A stretch of 64,000 bases of DNA from Paraperibacillus marinus. Its GTDB lineage: Bacteria; Bacillota; Bacilli; Bacillales; DSM-1321. The notes beneath the pieces are model-generated. The model was not told where the DNA came from and did not search any database. It saw only the letters and a list, made by a program, of their open reading frames with translations. Below, piece by piece: positions 1-6,943 of the stretch (the stretch's first letter is position 1; each line of letters opens with the position of its first letter). The DNA lies in the NCBI RefSeq assembly GCF_046237605.1, contig NZ_CP143542.1:4154001-4218000 (forward strand). Direction: 5' to 3'. Position numbers and translations under genes: made by a program.

Positions 1-263
1 ATGCCGGCAAAAAAGGCAAGCCTGCCCCGGTTCTCCTCCTTTTTTAATACGGCAGTGGCCCCGACCTGAGCCAGTGCTTCAACAATCAGCACACCCGGCA
101 TGACCGGGTAATCAGGGAAATGGCCGTTGAAAAATTCCTCATTGGCCGTCACATTTTTAATGCCCACAGCCCTTACGCCTTCTTCCATTTCGACAATCTT
201 ATCAATCAGCAAAAATGGGTAGCGATGCGGGATGATTTCTTTAATCTGGTTAATATCAAGCAT
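1..263 (-). CDS. fabZ: 3-hydroxyacyl-ACP dehydratase FabZ (5' part, runs off the window)
   Basis: Only the first 87 codons are inside the window; the 3' end lies beyond base 1. The translation begins MLDINQIKEIIPHRYPFLLI and contains the hot-dog fold active-site region HFPDYPVMPGVL, where the His of GHFP is the known catalytic residue of FabZ. The enzyme dehydrates 3-hydroxyacyl-ACP in cytoplasmic type II fatty acid synthesis. The ATG at 261-263 is preceded by a clear GGAGGT at 271-276, which fixes the start. In Bacillus, fabZ sits next to the flhO/flhP-mbl region, as here. Confidence 0.95.
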   Translation of the reverse strand, partial: MLDINQIKEIIPHRYPFLLIDKIVEMEEGVRAVGIKNVTANEEFFNGHFPDYPVMPGVLIVEALAQVGATAVLKKEENRGRLAFFAG

Positions 264-352
264 TTGTTTTACCTCCAGCAGAATCTTTTTCTCCATCTTA
301 CCATGAATGAAGCAAAAATTAAAAGCTGGTTATATGACTTAGTACTAAATCA

Positions 353-664
353 TCAATCCGTCAGTCCTTTTCCGCCAAGCGGACAAAGAGCTGCCATCCG
401 CTCCATACCTGCAAGCAGCGGCCTAGCCTGCTGGATAAGTGCCTGGACTGACTCTTGCGACAAGGAATTCTTATGCGCCTCCTCGCTGGTCCATACTTCA
501 TAAACGAAGACCGAATAATCATCCTCCTGCGAAAAGCTGATTTGATAGGCCTCACATTCCTCCATCGCCCCAAGCTCCCTCGCTGCCTGAAGAAGGATGG
601 CGGCAAGCATGTCGCGCTCCCCCTGTATTGCCGTAAATCTGCCGAAAAGCCCGAATTTCTCCAT
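353..664 (-). CDS. putative antibiotic biosynthesis monooxygenase (ABM) family protein
   Basis: A 103-residue protein starting MEKFGLFGRFTAIQGERD. The pattern of an N-terminal strand with a GER..M segment, then helix LLQAARELGAMEECEAYQIS and strand YSVFVYEVWTSEEAHKNSL, is the ferredoxin-like dimeric alpha/beta fold of the ABM/YgiN (quinol monooxygenase) family; the E-x-W-x-S-x-E-A-x-x-x-H-x-x-S segment is the best family signature. The specific substrate cannot be read from the sequence. An AAAGGGG element lies about 9 bases upstream of the ATG. It stands between fabZ and the EpuA-like gene, on the same strand, and may be a monocistronic insertion relative to B. subtilis. Confidence 0.8.
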   Translation of the reverse strand: MEKFGLFGRFTAIQGERDMLAAILLQAARELGAMEECEAYQISFSQEDDYSVFVYEVWTSEEAHKNSLSQESVQALIQQARPLLAGMERMAALCPLGGKGLTD

Positions 665-726
665 CTCCCAGTCCCCTTTATCCCTTTTACAGATTGTTTC
701 TTCAGAAACGGTGAAAATTCCTTCAA

Positions 727-761
727 AAAAAGCAAAAAGCCGCCCTTAAAAGGACGGCTTT
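727..761 (-). terminator. intrinsic terminator after the EpuA-like gene
   Basis: On the minus strand an AAAGCCGTCCTT / AAGGGCGGCTTT hairpin with a tiny loop (737-761) begins right at the stop codon of the upstream gene and is followed by a T-rich run (721-737). Confidence 0.85.
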
Positions 762-1025
762 CTACCTGACATCTTTATTGACAAGGTCCCCGATATGGGT
801 CCATGTTGATTTTTTAAATACATCAAACGGCTTGCCGCTGCCAAGTATGCTGTAGCCTACCATGGCACCCGCTGCAGCCGAGAAGGCAATCAGAAAGGCT
901 ACAATGACCAGGCGAAGCCAGATGGGAATCAAACGGACACGAATTTTCCCGCGGGCCTTCCCTGACGGCTCTTTTTTCACTTTCTCTTTACGGAATTCTT
1001 CTCTCGATACGCTCATCGGTTCCAT
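762..1025 (-). CDS. EpuA-like small membrane protein (often annotated 'DNA-directed RNA polymerase subunit beta')
   Basis: An 87-residue protein with a charged N-terminal third (REEFRKEKVKKEPSGKARGK), one hydrophobic transmembrane segment (about residues 34-58, LIPIWLRLVIVAFLIAFSAA and following) and a conserved tail GKPFDVFKKSTWTHIGDLVNK. This is the pattern of the EpuA family, found next to fabZ and flhP in many Bacillus genomes and commonly mislabelled as an RNA polymerase subunit; there is no polymerase domain here. The ATG at 1025 is preceded by AAGGAG about 14 bases away, and a second in-frame ATG at 1016 has AAAAGG 9 bases upstream, so either could be used. The function is unknown; a cell-surface or membrane role is inferred from topology only. 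Confidence 0.8.
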   Translation of the reverse strand: MEPMSVSREEFRKEKVKKEPSGKARGKIRVRLIPIWLRLVIVAFLIAFSAAAGAMVGYSILGSGKPFDVFKKSTWTHIGDLVNKDVR

Positions 1026-1370
1026 CCTTTTAGCTGCCTCTCCTTCTAACGTGGCTGGTTTCGTTTATTATACCCTGTCTGGCCTGCTTTGTTAACTGGC
1101 GAGATGGAAAAAAAAGCTCATAATACAATGGGGTAATTTAATGTAAGTCTTCCTCTCGTAATCAATGCTGCCAGTCTGAGCAAACATTAAATGCCAAAAA
1201 AAGAGCGGGCATTCACCGACCGCCTTTCTGGATAGCATTTTTCTTCATTTCATACCCTTCTCTTTTCCCTTTCTCAGGGAGAATAGAACGAGAAAGATTC
1301 CTAACAAGAGTGATCCTATCGGGTATAATAACGGAAAGAAAATAGTTGGATATGCCACCCAGGCATTGGC

Positions 1371-1446
1371 GTTTGGATGATTAATTAATTTTGCAATTCA
1401 TCTCTTTTTATATAAGTTATTGTATGGAAGGCACCGCTTTCCGCTT
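1371..1446. repeat. direct repeat copy 1 of the 1.4/1.8-kb pair
   Basis: This stretch, from GTTTGGATGAT through TATATAAGTTATTGTATGG to CCGCTTTTCT, recurs at 1760-1842 with only a few differences near its start. The GCACCGCTTTCCGCTTTTCT end followed by a TCCAGCTCC..CTGAGACC segment resembles a degenerate Bacillaceae intergenic repeat whose core, read on the other strand, begins AGAAAAGCGG. Confidence 0.85.
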
Positions 1447-1759
1447 TTCTATGATCCAGCTCCGGACTGAGACCTTCGGTCGTAAGCTGGTCGCCATAAA
1501 AAGGCAAAGAGCGGCCTTTTTCTGCCGCCCTTCTTACGCCTGTCAGGTCTCTGCTTTTCGAGTCATTCTGACTGCTGGATAAGTTTAGTCATCATAGTGC
1601 TGCTAAGTAATTGAATTAGAAAAGCACCGTCCTCCGCTTTTCTGGTGATGTCTAGCTCCAAGCTGAGATCCTCGAGTCATAAGCCAAGCCGGGCATGGAA
1701 AGAAAAACGCTTTCCACACCCGCCTCGTCTTATGCTATTCGGATCTCTGCCTTCCTTTT

Positions 1760-1842
1760 TAGTTTGGATGATCTATTAATTTTGCAATTCATCTCTTTTT
1801 ATATAAGTTATTGTATGGAAGGCACCGCTTTCCGCTTTTCTA
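1760..1842. repeat. direct repeat copy 2, abutting the flhP stop codon
   Basis: Nearly identical to 1371-1446. The repeat ends with CCGCTTTTCT at 1832-1841, and the flhP stop codon (TAA on the minus strand) is at 1844-1846, so transcription leaving flhP runs straight into the element. Confidence 0.85.
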
Positions 1843-1843
1843 A

Positions 1844-2683
1844 TTACCGTATCCCATTTACTAGTCCTGCCATCTGGTCCGCCTGGGTGATGGAGCGGGA
1901 CTGGAATTGGTAGGAGCGCTGGACGTTGAGGAGGTCGGTCATTTCCTTGGACAGGTCTACGTTGGAGTTTTCAAGGGATCCCTGCTGGAGGGAGATTTGG
2001 TTCCTGAGGCCTCCATTGAGCTGTGTGAATACTTCGTCTTCTGTGACGCCGAGCCTGTTCAGGCCGCCTGGGAGTGTGTACAGGTTCGTGCCCTGCTGTT
2101 CAAGGAAGTGGGGCTTCTTCACGGACACAATGCCGAGGTTGAAGGCCTGGACGTCTCCGTTTTGCATGGTCGCTCTGAGCTGTCCGTTTTCATTGAAGAT
2201 CAGGTTGTCTATTTCACCGTTGATTACAATCGGCCTGTCCTGTTCATCCAGTACCGCGCTGCCATTGCCGGTGACAAGGGCCATGGAATTGCCGCCATTG
2301 CCTGCTGGAGTCAGGTAGAAGGCGCCGTCACGGGTATAGGCGGTCCTGTTTTGGTCGCCGCGGATCTTGAAGAAGAGGTTGTCCTTTGTGAGGGCCACGT
2401 CCAGGTCACGATCGGTTGTTTTGAGGCTTCCCTGGGTGAGCACCATCCGGGACTGGCTGAGCTTTGCGCCGGTTCCTACCCGGATTCCGTCCGGTGTGAG
2501 CCTTCCTTTTTCCTTATCTGGGCGGCCCTGGTTTTGGAATTCCTGGGCCAGGAGGTCGGTGAAGTAGGTTTCCTTCCGCTTATAGCCATTGGTCTGGACA
2601 TTGCTCATATTATTGCTTATGATGTCCATCCTCTTTTGAAGCTGGCTGAGTGTATTGGTTGCTGTGATCATCGTTCTATTCAT
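1844..2683 (-). CDS. flhP: flagellar hook-basal body protein FlhP (FlgG family)
   Basis: A 279-residue rod/hook-type axial protein. The N-terminus has the conserved flg_bb_rod pattern MNRTMITATNTLSQLQKRMD followed by ISNNMSNVQTNGYKR; the C-terminus has LENSNVDLSKEMTDLLNVQR and ends QMAGLVNGIR, the coiled-coil-forming ends that flank the variable middle of FlgG/FlgE-like proteins. It lies 33 bases downstream of flhO and is almost certainly co-transcribed with it, as in B. subtilis, where flhO-flhP encode rod/hook-related subunits under sigma-D control. There is no signal peptide, as expected for flagellar type III export substrates. Confidence 0.93.
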   Translation of the reverse strand: MNRTMITATNTLSQLQKRMDIISNNMSNVQTNGYKRKETYFTDLLAQEFQNQGRPDKEKGRLTPDGIRVGTGAKLSQSRMVLTQGSLKTTDRDLDVALTKDNLFFKIRGDQNRTAYTRDGAFYLTPAGNGGNSMALVTGNGSAVLDEQDRPIVINGEIDNLIFNENGQLRATMQNGDVQAFNLGIVSVKKPHFLEQQGTNLYTLPGGLNRLGVTEDEVFTQLNGGLRNQISLQQGSLENSNVDLSKEMTDLLNVQRSYQFQSRSITQADQMAGLVNGIR

Positions 2684-2716
2684 TGCTTTTACCCCCTGCG
2701 CGGGACCGATTTAGGA

Positions 2717-3556
2717 TCAGCCGATCCGCCCTATCTCGTTCACTGCCTTGTCCATGCTTTTATCATAAGCCTGAAGGATTTTTTGGTTCGCTTCAAAGGC
2801 ACGGTAAGCGGTCATCATATCTGTCATAGTTTTAGCCGGGTCGACTGTGGATTGTTCGATCGAACCTTGCTGGAGCTTGAATTCCACTCCGTTTTGGCCG
2901 TAGGCACTCTGGATGTCCTGATTCGCTTCAGCGCGGAATAGGCCATCCCCTTCTTTCACCAGCCGGTATGGATCAGCGGCAAATGCGATGCCGAGCCTTG
3001 CGGACTCACCATTGCCCTCGCTGATGACACCATCCTCGCTCACGGTGAAGTTTTCACTTTCCAGCTGGATTCGGTTCCCGGCTGTATCCAGGACATAATT
3101 TCCGCTTGGTTCTGTAAGGAAACCGGCCGCATCAAGCGTGAAGTTTCCGTTTCTTGTATACCTGACTTCACCGTTGCCATCGGAGACGGTGAAAAGAGCT
3201 GTGCCCGGACGCCCGGTTTCCGGGTCCAGGGGCATGGCCCCATCCAGCAGGGCGATGTCTGTGCTGCGCTCTGTTGGAGTGATGTCTCCCTGCCTGAAGT
3301 TCGGCATCGCTTCCTGCATATACACTCCGGTACTGATGTCTCCAATTTTCGTGTTCCTCGGGAGAGTCAGTCCTTTTGCAGTCGGGATATTCTCACTTTC
3401 CATCCTGCTGAGGAGCATTTTGGGAAAGGCCCTCATGGAAGACTGATCAGCCTTATAGCCGGGTGTATTGGCATTTGATATATTATTGGTCAGCATTTCA
3501 GTGCGGCGCTGCTGGGACAGCATACCGGAAGCTGCTGTATAAAAACCTCTGAGCAT
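2717..3556 (-). CDS. flhO: flagellar hook-basal body protein FlhO (FlgF/FlgG family)
   Basis: A 279-residue paralogue of FlhP. The N-terminus MLRGFYTAASGMLSQQRRTE with MLTNNISNANTPGYKAD is the flg_bb_rod signature, and the C-terminus carries LQQGSIEQSTVDPAKTMTDM and MTAYRAFEANQKILQAYDKS. It is first in the two-gene unit and closest to mbl, matching the B. subtilis order mbl-flhO-flhP. GAGGTG sits 8 bases before the ATG. A sigma-D promoter lies about 55-80 bases upstream (3610-3635), in agreement with the motility regulon. It forms part of the extracytoplasmic rod/hook; the exact place in the rod is not visible from sequence. Confidence 0.94.
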   Translation of the reverse strand: MLRGFYTAASGMLSQQRRTEMLTNNISNANTPGYKADQSSMRAFPKMLLSRMESENIPTAKGLTLPRNTKIGDISTGVYMQEAMPNFRQGDITPTERSTDIALLDGAMPLDPETGRPGTALFTVSDGNGEVRYTRNGNFTLDAAGFLTEPSGNYVLDTAGNRIQLESENFTVSEDGVISEGNGESARLGIAFAADPYRLVKEGDGLFRAEANQDIQSAYGQNGVEFKLQQGSIEQSTVDPAKTMTDMMTAYRAFEANQKILQAYDKSMDKAVNEIGRIG

Positions 3557-3609
3557 ATATATTCACCTCATAATAAGAGAGAAAATTTTTGTGGAATCTC
3601 TATACGTAT

Positions 3610-3635
3610 ATATCGGCAGACAAATAATTTTTTTA
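3610..3635 (-). promoter_or_regulatory. sigma-D promoter of flhO-flhP
   Basis: On the minus strand TAAA (3632-3635), a 14-base spacer, then GCCGATAT (3610-3617). The -10 is a full match to the known SigD consensus (TAAA-N14/16-GCCGATAT). The start codon of flhO follows about 55 bases downstream. Confidence 0.88.
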
Positions 3636-3700
3636 ATCGCCTGACTGGAGTTTTTTTATGGATGGTGTTTAATCCGGGGCTGTAGTGGTATAAATAATTC

Positions 3701-3757
3701 AAATAAGGGCTCTGCTGGTCTACGTTCCCATAAAAACAGCAGGCCCTTATTTTTTTG
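3701..3757. terminator. long-stem hairpin between mbl and flhO, probable bidirectional terminator
   Basis: AATAAGGGC-CTGCTG pairs with CAGCAG-GCCCTTATT across a loop of about 19 bases. On the plus strand the 3' arm is followed by TTATTTTTTTG, a canonical tract; on the minus strand, the direction in which mbl is transcribed, the tract is weaker (TTATTTGAATTATTT). It is the only hairpin found downstream of mbl, so it is taken as the mbl terminator despite the better tract on the opposite strand. Confidence 0.65.
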
Positions 3758-3776
3758 TGCGTTCATGAAATGGAGA

Positions 3777-3845
3777 AGGCTGATTGTAACCAAGGGTGCT
3801 CTCTTCCCGCAGGAGTCTCGCACCTTCCGTTCCAATCAACCTGTC
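3777..3845. repeat. fragment of a common Bacillaceae intergenic repeat
   Basis: The segment CCCGCAGGAGTCTCGCACC followed by TTCCGTTCCAATCAAC is one end of a repeat that is very common between Bacillaceae genes (known from many genomes). A more complete copy is at 7712-7815 and the opposite end is at 13180-13265. Confidence 0.7.
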
Positions 3846-3901
3846 TTAAATTTGCTTCACAACCCTCATCAAACACAACCTCTTTGAAAAGAGCCTGAGC
3901 G

Positions 3902-4906
3902 TTACACAACAAATTTACGCTTTGGCAGTTTGTCCATGTTGTCGAGCATGATGCCTGTCCCGATGGCGACGCAGTCCATTGGATTTTCGGCCACCAAGAC
4001 CGGGACCTTCAATTCTTCGGCAAGGAGCTGGTCGATTCCGTGCAGCAGTGCGCCGCCGCCTGTCAAGATGACGCCGCGGTCTATGATGTCTGCAGAAAGC
4101 TCCGGCGGAGTCCGTTCAAGGACGCTTTTGGCTGCCTGGACGATGATTGCTACAGACTCCTTCAAGGCACTGCTGATTTCTTCTGATTTGACCGTGATGG
4201 TCCTTGGGAGTCCTGAGACCATGTCGCGGCCCCGGATATCTATTTCTTCGTCGCGGCTTCCAGGGAAGACGGTCGCCACTTTGATCTTGATCTCTTCGGA
4301 GGTGCGTTCCCCGATCAATAATTTATATTTGCGTTTTATGTAATTCAGGATTTCGGCATCAAACTTGTCGCCAGCCATCTTGATCGATGATGAAGTCACG
4401 ATGTCTCCCATGGAAAGCACAGCAACATCTGTCGTCCCTCCGCCGATATCCACTACCATATTGCCGCTGGGCTGGAAAATATCCATGCCGGCGCCAATGG
4501 CTGCGACCTTCGGCTCTTCTTCAAGGAAAATCTTTTTGCCGCCGCTTTTCTCAGCTGCTTCCTTGATGGCTTTCTGTTCTACACTCGTGATGTTAGTGGG
4601 ACAGCAGATCAGAATGCGTGGCTTGGATAAAAGGCCCTTCACATTCAATTTATTTATAAAATGCTTGAGCATTGATTCCGTGACGTCAAAATCTGCAATG
4701 ACCCCGTCCTGCAGCGGCCGGATTGCGACAATATTCCCAGGCGTACGGCCAACCATCCTCCTGGCTTCCTCACCTACTGCGAGCACCTTATTTGTATTCT
4801 TATCAATGGCAACAACCGACGGCTCATTCAATACGATCCCTTTACCCTTAACATGTATCAGCACGTTAGCAGTCCCAAGATCGATTCCAATATCTCTTGC
4901 GAACAT
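3902..4906 (-). CDS. mbl: MreB-like actin homologue Mbl
   Basis: A 334-residue bacterial actin. It starts MFARDIGIDLGTANVLIHVK (phosphate-1 loop DIGIDLGTAN) and has the connect and phosphate-2 motif VVDIGGGTTDVAVLS and the adenosine motif ILTGGGALLHGIDQLL. The length equals the MreB/Mbl family norm. Membrane-associated Mbl filaments guide the elongasome during lateral wall growth. Synteny with downstream flhO and upstream spoIIID identifies it as Mbl rather than MreB or MreBH. AAGGAGG lies 8-9 bases before the ATG. It is separated from spoIIID by a terminator and a palindromic repeat, so it probably has its own promoter in 4907-4980. Confidence 0.97.
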   Translation of the reverse strand: MFARDIGIDLGTANVLIHVKGKGIVLNEPSVVAIDKNTNKVLAVGEEARRMVGRTPGNIVAIRPLQDGVIADFDVTESMLKHFINKLNVKGLLSKPRILICCPTNITSVEQKAIKEAAEKSGGKKIFLEEEPKVAAIGAGMDIFQPSGNMVVDIGGGTTDVAVLSMGDIVTSSSIKMAGDKFDAEILNYIKRKYKLLIGERTSEEIKIKVATVFPGSRDEEIDIRGRDMVSGLPRTITVKSEEISSALKESVAIIVQAAKSVLERTPPELSADIIDRGVILTGGGALLHGIDQLLAEELKVPVLVAENPMDCVAIGTGIMLDNMDKLPKRKFVV

Positions 4907-4983
4907 AACGGTACACTTCCTCCTTATTACTCCACTGCTAAAATTTAGTAATACGTTCCAATTACCTATTTTATCACAAACTC

Positions 4984-5018
4984 CGGGGGACAGTCCCCAT
5001 TTCCCGGATTATTTCCCA
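4984..5018. repeat. palindromic GGGAAATGGGGAC-type repeat (family D), copy 1
   Basis: The minus strand reads GGGAAATAATCCGGGAAATG followed by GGGACTGTCCCC. The same unit recurs near 9.4, 33.9, 44.5, 55.5 and 63.4 kb. It can form a short GGGGAC/GTCCCC hairpin. Confidence 0.85.
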
Positions 5019-5024
5019 AAATTA

Positions 5025-5049
5025 AAAAATGCCGGACACATTTCCGGCA
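5025..5049 (-). terminator. intrinsic terminator of spoIIID
   Basis: On the minus strand TGCCGGA (5043-5049 complement), a 6-7 base loop, TCCGGCA, then TTTTTT. It begins 13 bases after the spoIIID stop codon. Confidence 0.88.
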
Positions 5050-5061
5050 CTTCCACTGTTT

Positions 5062-5334
5062 CTATTTGATTGTTTCTTCTTCATACTCCGGTTTTTTGTA
5101 TTTCATTTTGGTTGCTTCGCCGCCCCTGAGATGGCGGATGGATTTGTGATAATCCAGGATATCTTTCACTTCGTTTGCCAGCTCCGGGCTGATTTCCGGG
5201 AGCCTCTCTGTAAGATCTTTGTGGACAGTACTTTTGGATACACCAAACTCCTTCGCAATCACGCGAACCGTTTTTCTTGTCTCCACGATATACTTTCCTA
5301 TCTTGATAGTTCTTTCTTTGATGTAATCGTGCAC
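5062..5334 (-). CDS. spoIIID: sporulation transcriptional regulator SpoIIID
   Basis: A 90-residue DNA-binding protein. The helix-turn-helix VRVIAKEFGVSKSTVHKDLT (about residues 23-42) and a basic C-terminal region (IRHLRGGEATKMKYKKPEYE) match SpoIIID, the mother-cell regulator that acts together with sigma-E and tunes the switch to sigma-K. The length matches the family (about 90-93). It is monocistronic, bounded by the terminator at 5025-5049. A weak sigma-E-like candidate (TCATATG, 13 bases, CAGTATTT on the minus strand at about 5392-5420) lies upstream but is not strong enough to annotate separately. Confidence 0.97.
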   Translation of the reverse strand: MHDYIKERTIKIGKYIVETRKTVRVIAKEFGVSKSTVHKDLTERLPEISPELANEVKDILDYHKSIRHLRGGEATKMKYKKPEYEEETIK

Positions 5335-5711
5335 ACCACTCGCCCTCCCTAAATTGAAGTTGAGAAGTGTGAAATGAGCTTCGCCCTATGTATATAAAAT
5401 ACTGTTATCCCTGTCAGCATATGAATGTATATTCAGCTAAATTCCCAGTCGCAGATAACGATCCCACCTCAGCCACCACTCTCTGTTCACCAGTTTTTGT
5501 AAGGTTTGTAACAGTTTATTAGCTTGGTTCAGAATATATGCCCTAATTTCTGAATAGGGACAGGCCGGCCCGGCATGTTTTTTTAAATCTCCTGCACATT
5601 GCCCGCCATTATTTCCCGAGAAATTTGTCGATGTCCGTCTTATAACTGCAAAAAACCCGCCATATAGGCGGGTTTCCTGTTCAGTTGCTATTCAAACGGG
5701 AAGTTTGACGT
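5335..5711. other. 377-bp spoIIQ-spoIIID intergenic region
   Basis: It holds the spoIIID 5' region and the spoIIQ terminator (5650-5675). A TTATTTCCCGAGAAAT segment near 5609 may be a remnant of the palindromic family D repeat. No gene is supported. Confidence 0.6.
5650..5675 (-). terminator. intrinsic terminator of spoIIQ
   Basis: On the minus strand AAACCCGCC, a short ATATG-type loop, GGCGGGTTT, then a run of Ts, 37 bases after the spoIIQ stop. Confidence 0.9.
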
Positions 5712-6605
5712 TTAGTTATTTTTTGTTGGTGTTTCAGTAGAATTCTGTTCTTCATCGGAAGAAGTGTCTGTACCTTGTTCTTTATCTTCAGCTTTTTTGC
5801 TGCTGTCTTCTTTGGATTCAGACTTGTCTTCCTCTATGGTGCTTTCATCCTGGACGCTTTTTTCAGTGTCTGCCTTATCTTTATCCACCTGCTCTGTTTT
5901 CACAGGGGCAACGCTTGCTTCCTGAAGGTCAGCCAGCGTCTTTTCAAAATAACTCTTTGGATTCACTGCCATATTATCTTTACGGATTTCAAAGTGGACA
6001 TGTGTGCCGGCTTCTTCATTCAGCAGGCTTTGTCCGGCTTTGGCAATCTCCTGTCCTTTGGATACCTTGTCCCCAACCGCGACGTTCATGTCTTTTACAG
6101 AAGTATAGCGTGTCACGATTCCCTTGCTGTGTTCAATTTCAATCACATTTCCAAGGACTGAATCTTCATCCACCCGGGTCACTTTACCGCTTAGTGAAGC
6201 AATGACGTTAAAGCCTTTGCCGTCTTTCATGGCAATGTCCATGCCTTTATTCTGTTCAAACGTGTTATTGTAGTAAACCATCGCTGCTTCCTGCTCTTCC
6301 TTAGAACCATTCGCATCATAGAAATCCTTTTTGACCACTGCATTGTCCTGGTCTTTTACCGGCATTGAGAAGTTTTCTAATCCACGGTTCGCTTCAACGG
6401 CTGGCTGCTTTTCATTTTTGCCAAGCTCGGCTGATTTTTGATTCCCGGGATTGCTTGATTCACTGCCCGTATTCTGATACCAGATCACTGCTGATAATAC
6501 GATTGCTGCACATAGGATGTAGATTGCTGGAAGTGCCCAGCGCTTACTTATAATACGCTGGAAATTTGATTTTTGAGAAGTCCGTTTCTTTTCTTCCTCT
6601 CTCAT
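5712..6605 (-). CDS. spoIIQ: stage II sporulation protein SpoIIQ (degenerate LytM/M23 domain)
   Basis: The start is placed at the ATG 6603-6605 because GAGGTGAT lies 4-5 bases upstream and the product then begins MREEEKKR as in other SpoIIQ; an upstream in-frame ATG at 6626 has no such site. The protein has a short cytoplasmic tail, one transmembrane helix (about residues 26-44), a LytM-like domain (about 110-225) and a Glu/Lys/Ser-rich C-terminal tail. SpoIIQ is made in the forespore and binds SpoIIIAH across the intermembrane space, aiding engulfment and channel formation. The second zinc motif THVHFEIR is intact, but the usual HxGxD is NKGMD, so the first zinc His is Asn; loss of this ligand is known in SpoIIQ and implies a structural, non-hydrolytic role. 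Confidence 0.95.
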   Translation of the reverse strand: MREEEKKRTSQKSNFQRIISKRWALPAIYILCAAIVLSAVIWYQNTGSESSNPGNQKSAELGKNEKQPAVEANRGLENFSMPVKDQDNAVVKKDFYDANGSKEEQEAAMVYYNNTFEQNKGMDIAMKDGKGFNVIASLSGKVTRVDEDSVLGNVIEIEHSKGIVTRYTSVKDMNVAVGDKVSKGQEIAKAGQSLLNEEAGTHVHFEIRKDNMAVNPKSYFEKTLADLQEASVAPVKTEQVDKDKADTEKSVQDESTIEEDKSESKEDSSKKAEDKEQGTDTSSDEEQNSTETPTKNN

Positions 6606-6943
6606 GATTATCACCTCATCAGCCATTCTGAACAGAATTCAGAAAATATATACACACCCTGAAAAAATTTTTTCTGATTAGTGTTCTACAGAGGCGGAGG
6701 CATTATGCATTAAAAGGAAATATTTTATAAAACCTGAGGGTTCTTCAAAGGGGATTTTTAAAATTAGGATGGAATTTACTTACAGTTTTGTTATAGTAAA
6801 TGAAAGGAAATCACATTCTACCGCAGCCTGTTTAAATTTCTTTGAGCTGAAGTTTTAGCAGCATTACTTAGGACAATTTGCACGGAATGCAAGAGAAGAG
6901 ATGGTTAACATTTCCCAAGGTAAACGGGACGAGGAGGAAGTAT
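6606..6943. other. 338-bp divergent region between spoIIQ and the SH3 gene
   Basis: It contains the spoIIQ leader and candidate sigma-F promoter, and then the 5' region of the plus-strand SH3-domain gene. I could not identify a convincing promoter for the latter. No coding sequence is supported. Confidence 0.6.
6679..6708 (-). promoter_or_regulatory. candidate sigma-F promoter of spoIIQ
   Basis: On the minus strand GCATA (6704-6708), a 15-base spacer, then TAGAACACTA (6679-6688). The -35 fits GYATA and the spacing is right; the -10 keeps the A-n-A-n-T-R half of GGnnAnAnTR but lacks the GG. It lies 74 bases upstream of the start codon. The position and regulon knowledge support it; the sequence match is only partial. 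Confidence 0.45.

Larger units (their letters stand above)
1026..1843. other. 818-bp gene-free, repeat-bearing intergenic region
   Basis: No open frame here has a ribosome binding site together with plausible protein composition. The region between the EpuA-like gene and flhP holds two near-identical ~80-base direct repeats (1371-1446 and 1760-1842) and a related, more diverged unit between them (about 1617-1700). 1026-1370 shows nothing I recognise apart from the 5' leader of the EpuA-like gene. The last repeat abuts the flhP stop codon. Confidence 0.7.
3557..3901. other. 345-bp mbl-flhO intergenic region
   Basis: It contains the flhO leader and sigma-D promoter (3557-3635), a long-stem hairpin (3701-3756) and a fragment of a widespread Bacillaceae repeat (about 3777-3845). 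No coding frame is convincing. Confidence 0.7.

Noticed and set aside
1907..2941. 344-residue plus-strand open frame across flhP and flhO
   Set aside because: Antisense shadow of two clear flagellar genes; no ribosome site and no recognisable domain.
5392..5440. Sigma-E promoter ahead of spoIIID
   Set aside because: TCATATG-N13-CAGTATTT matches only partly and the spacing is one base short; mentioned under spoIIID but not annotated.
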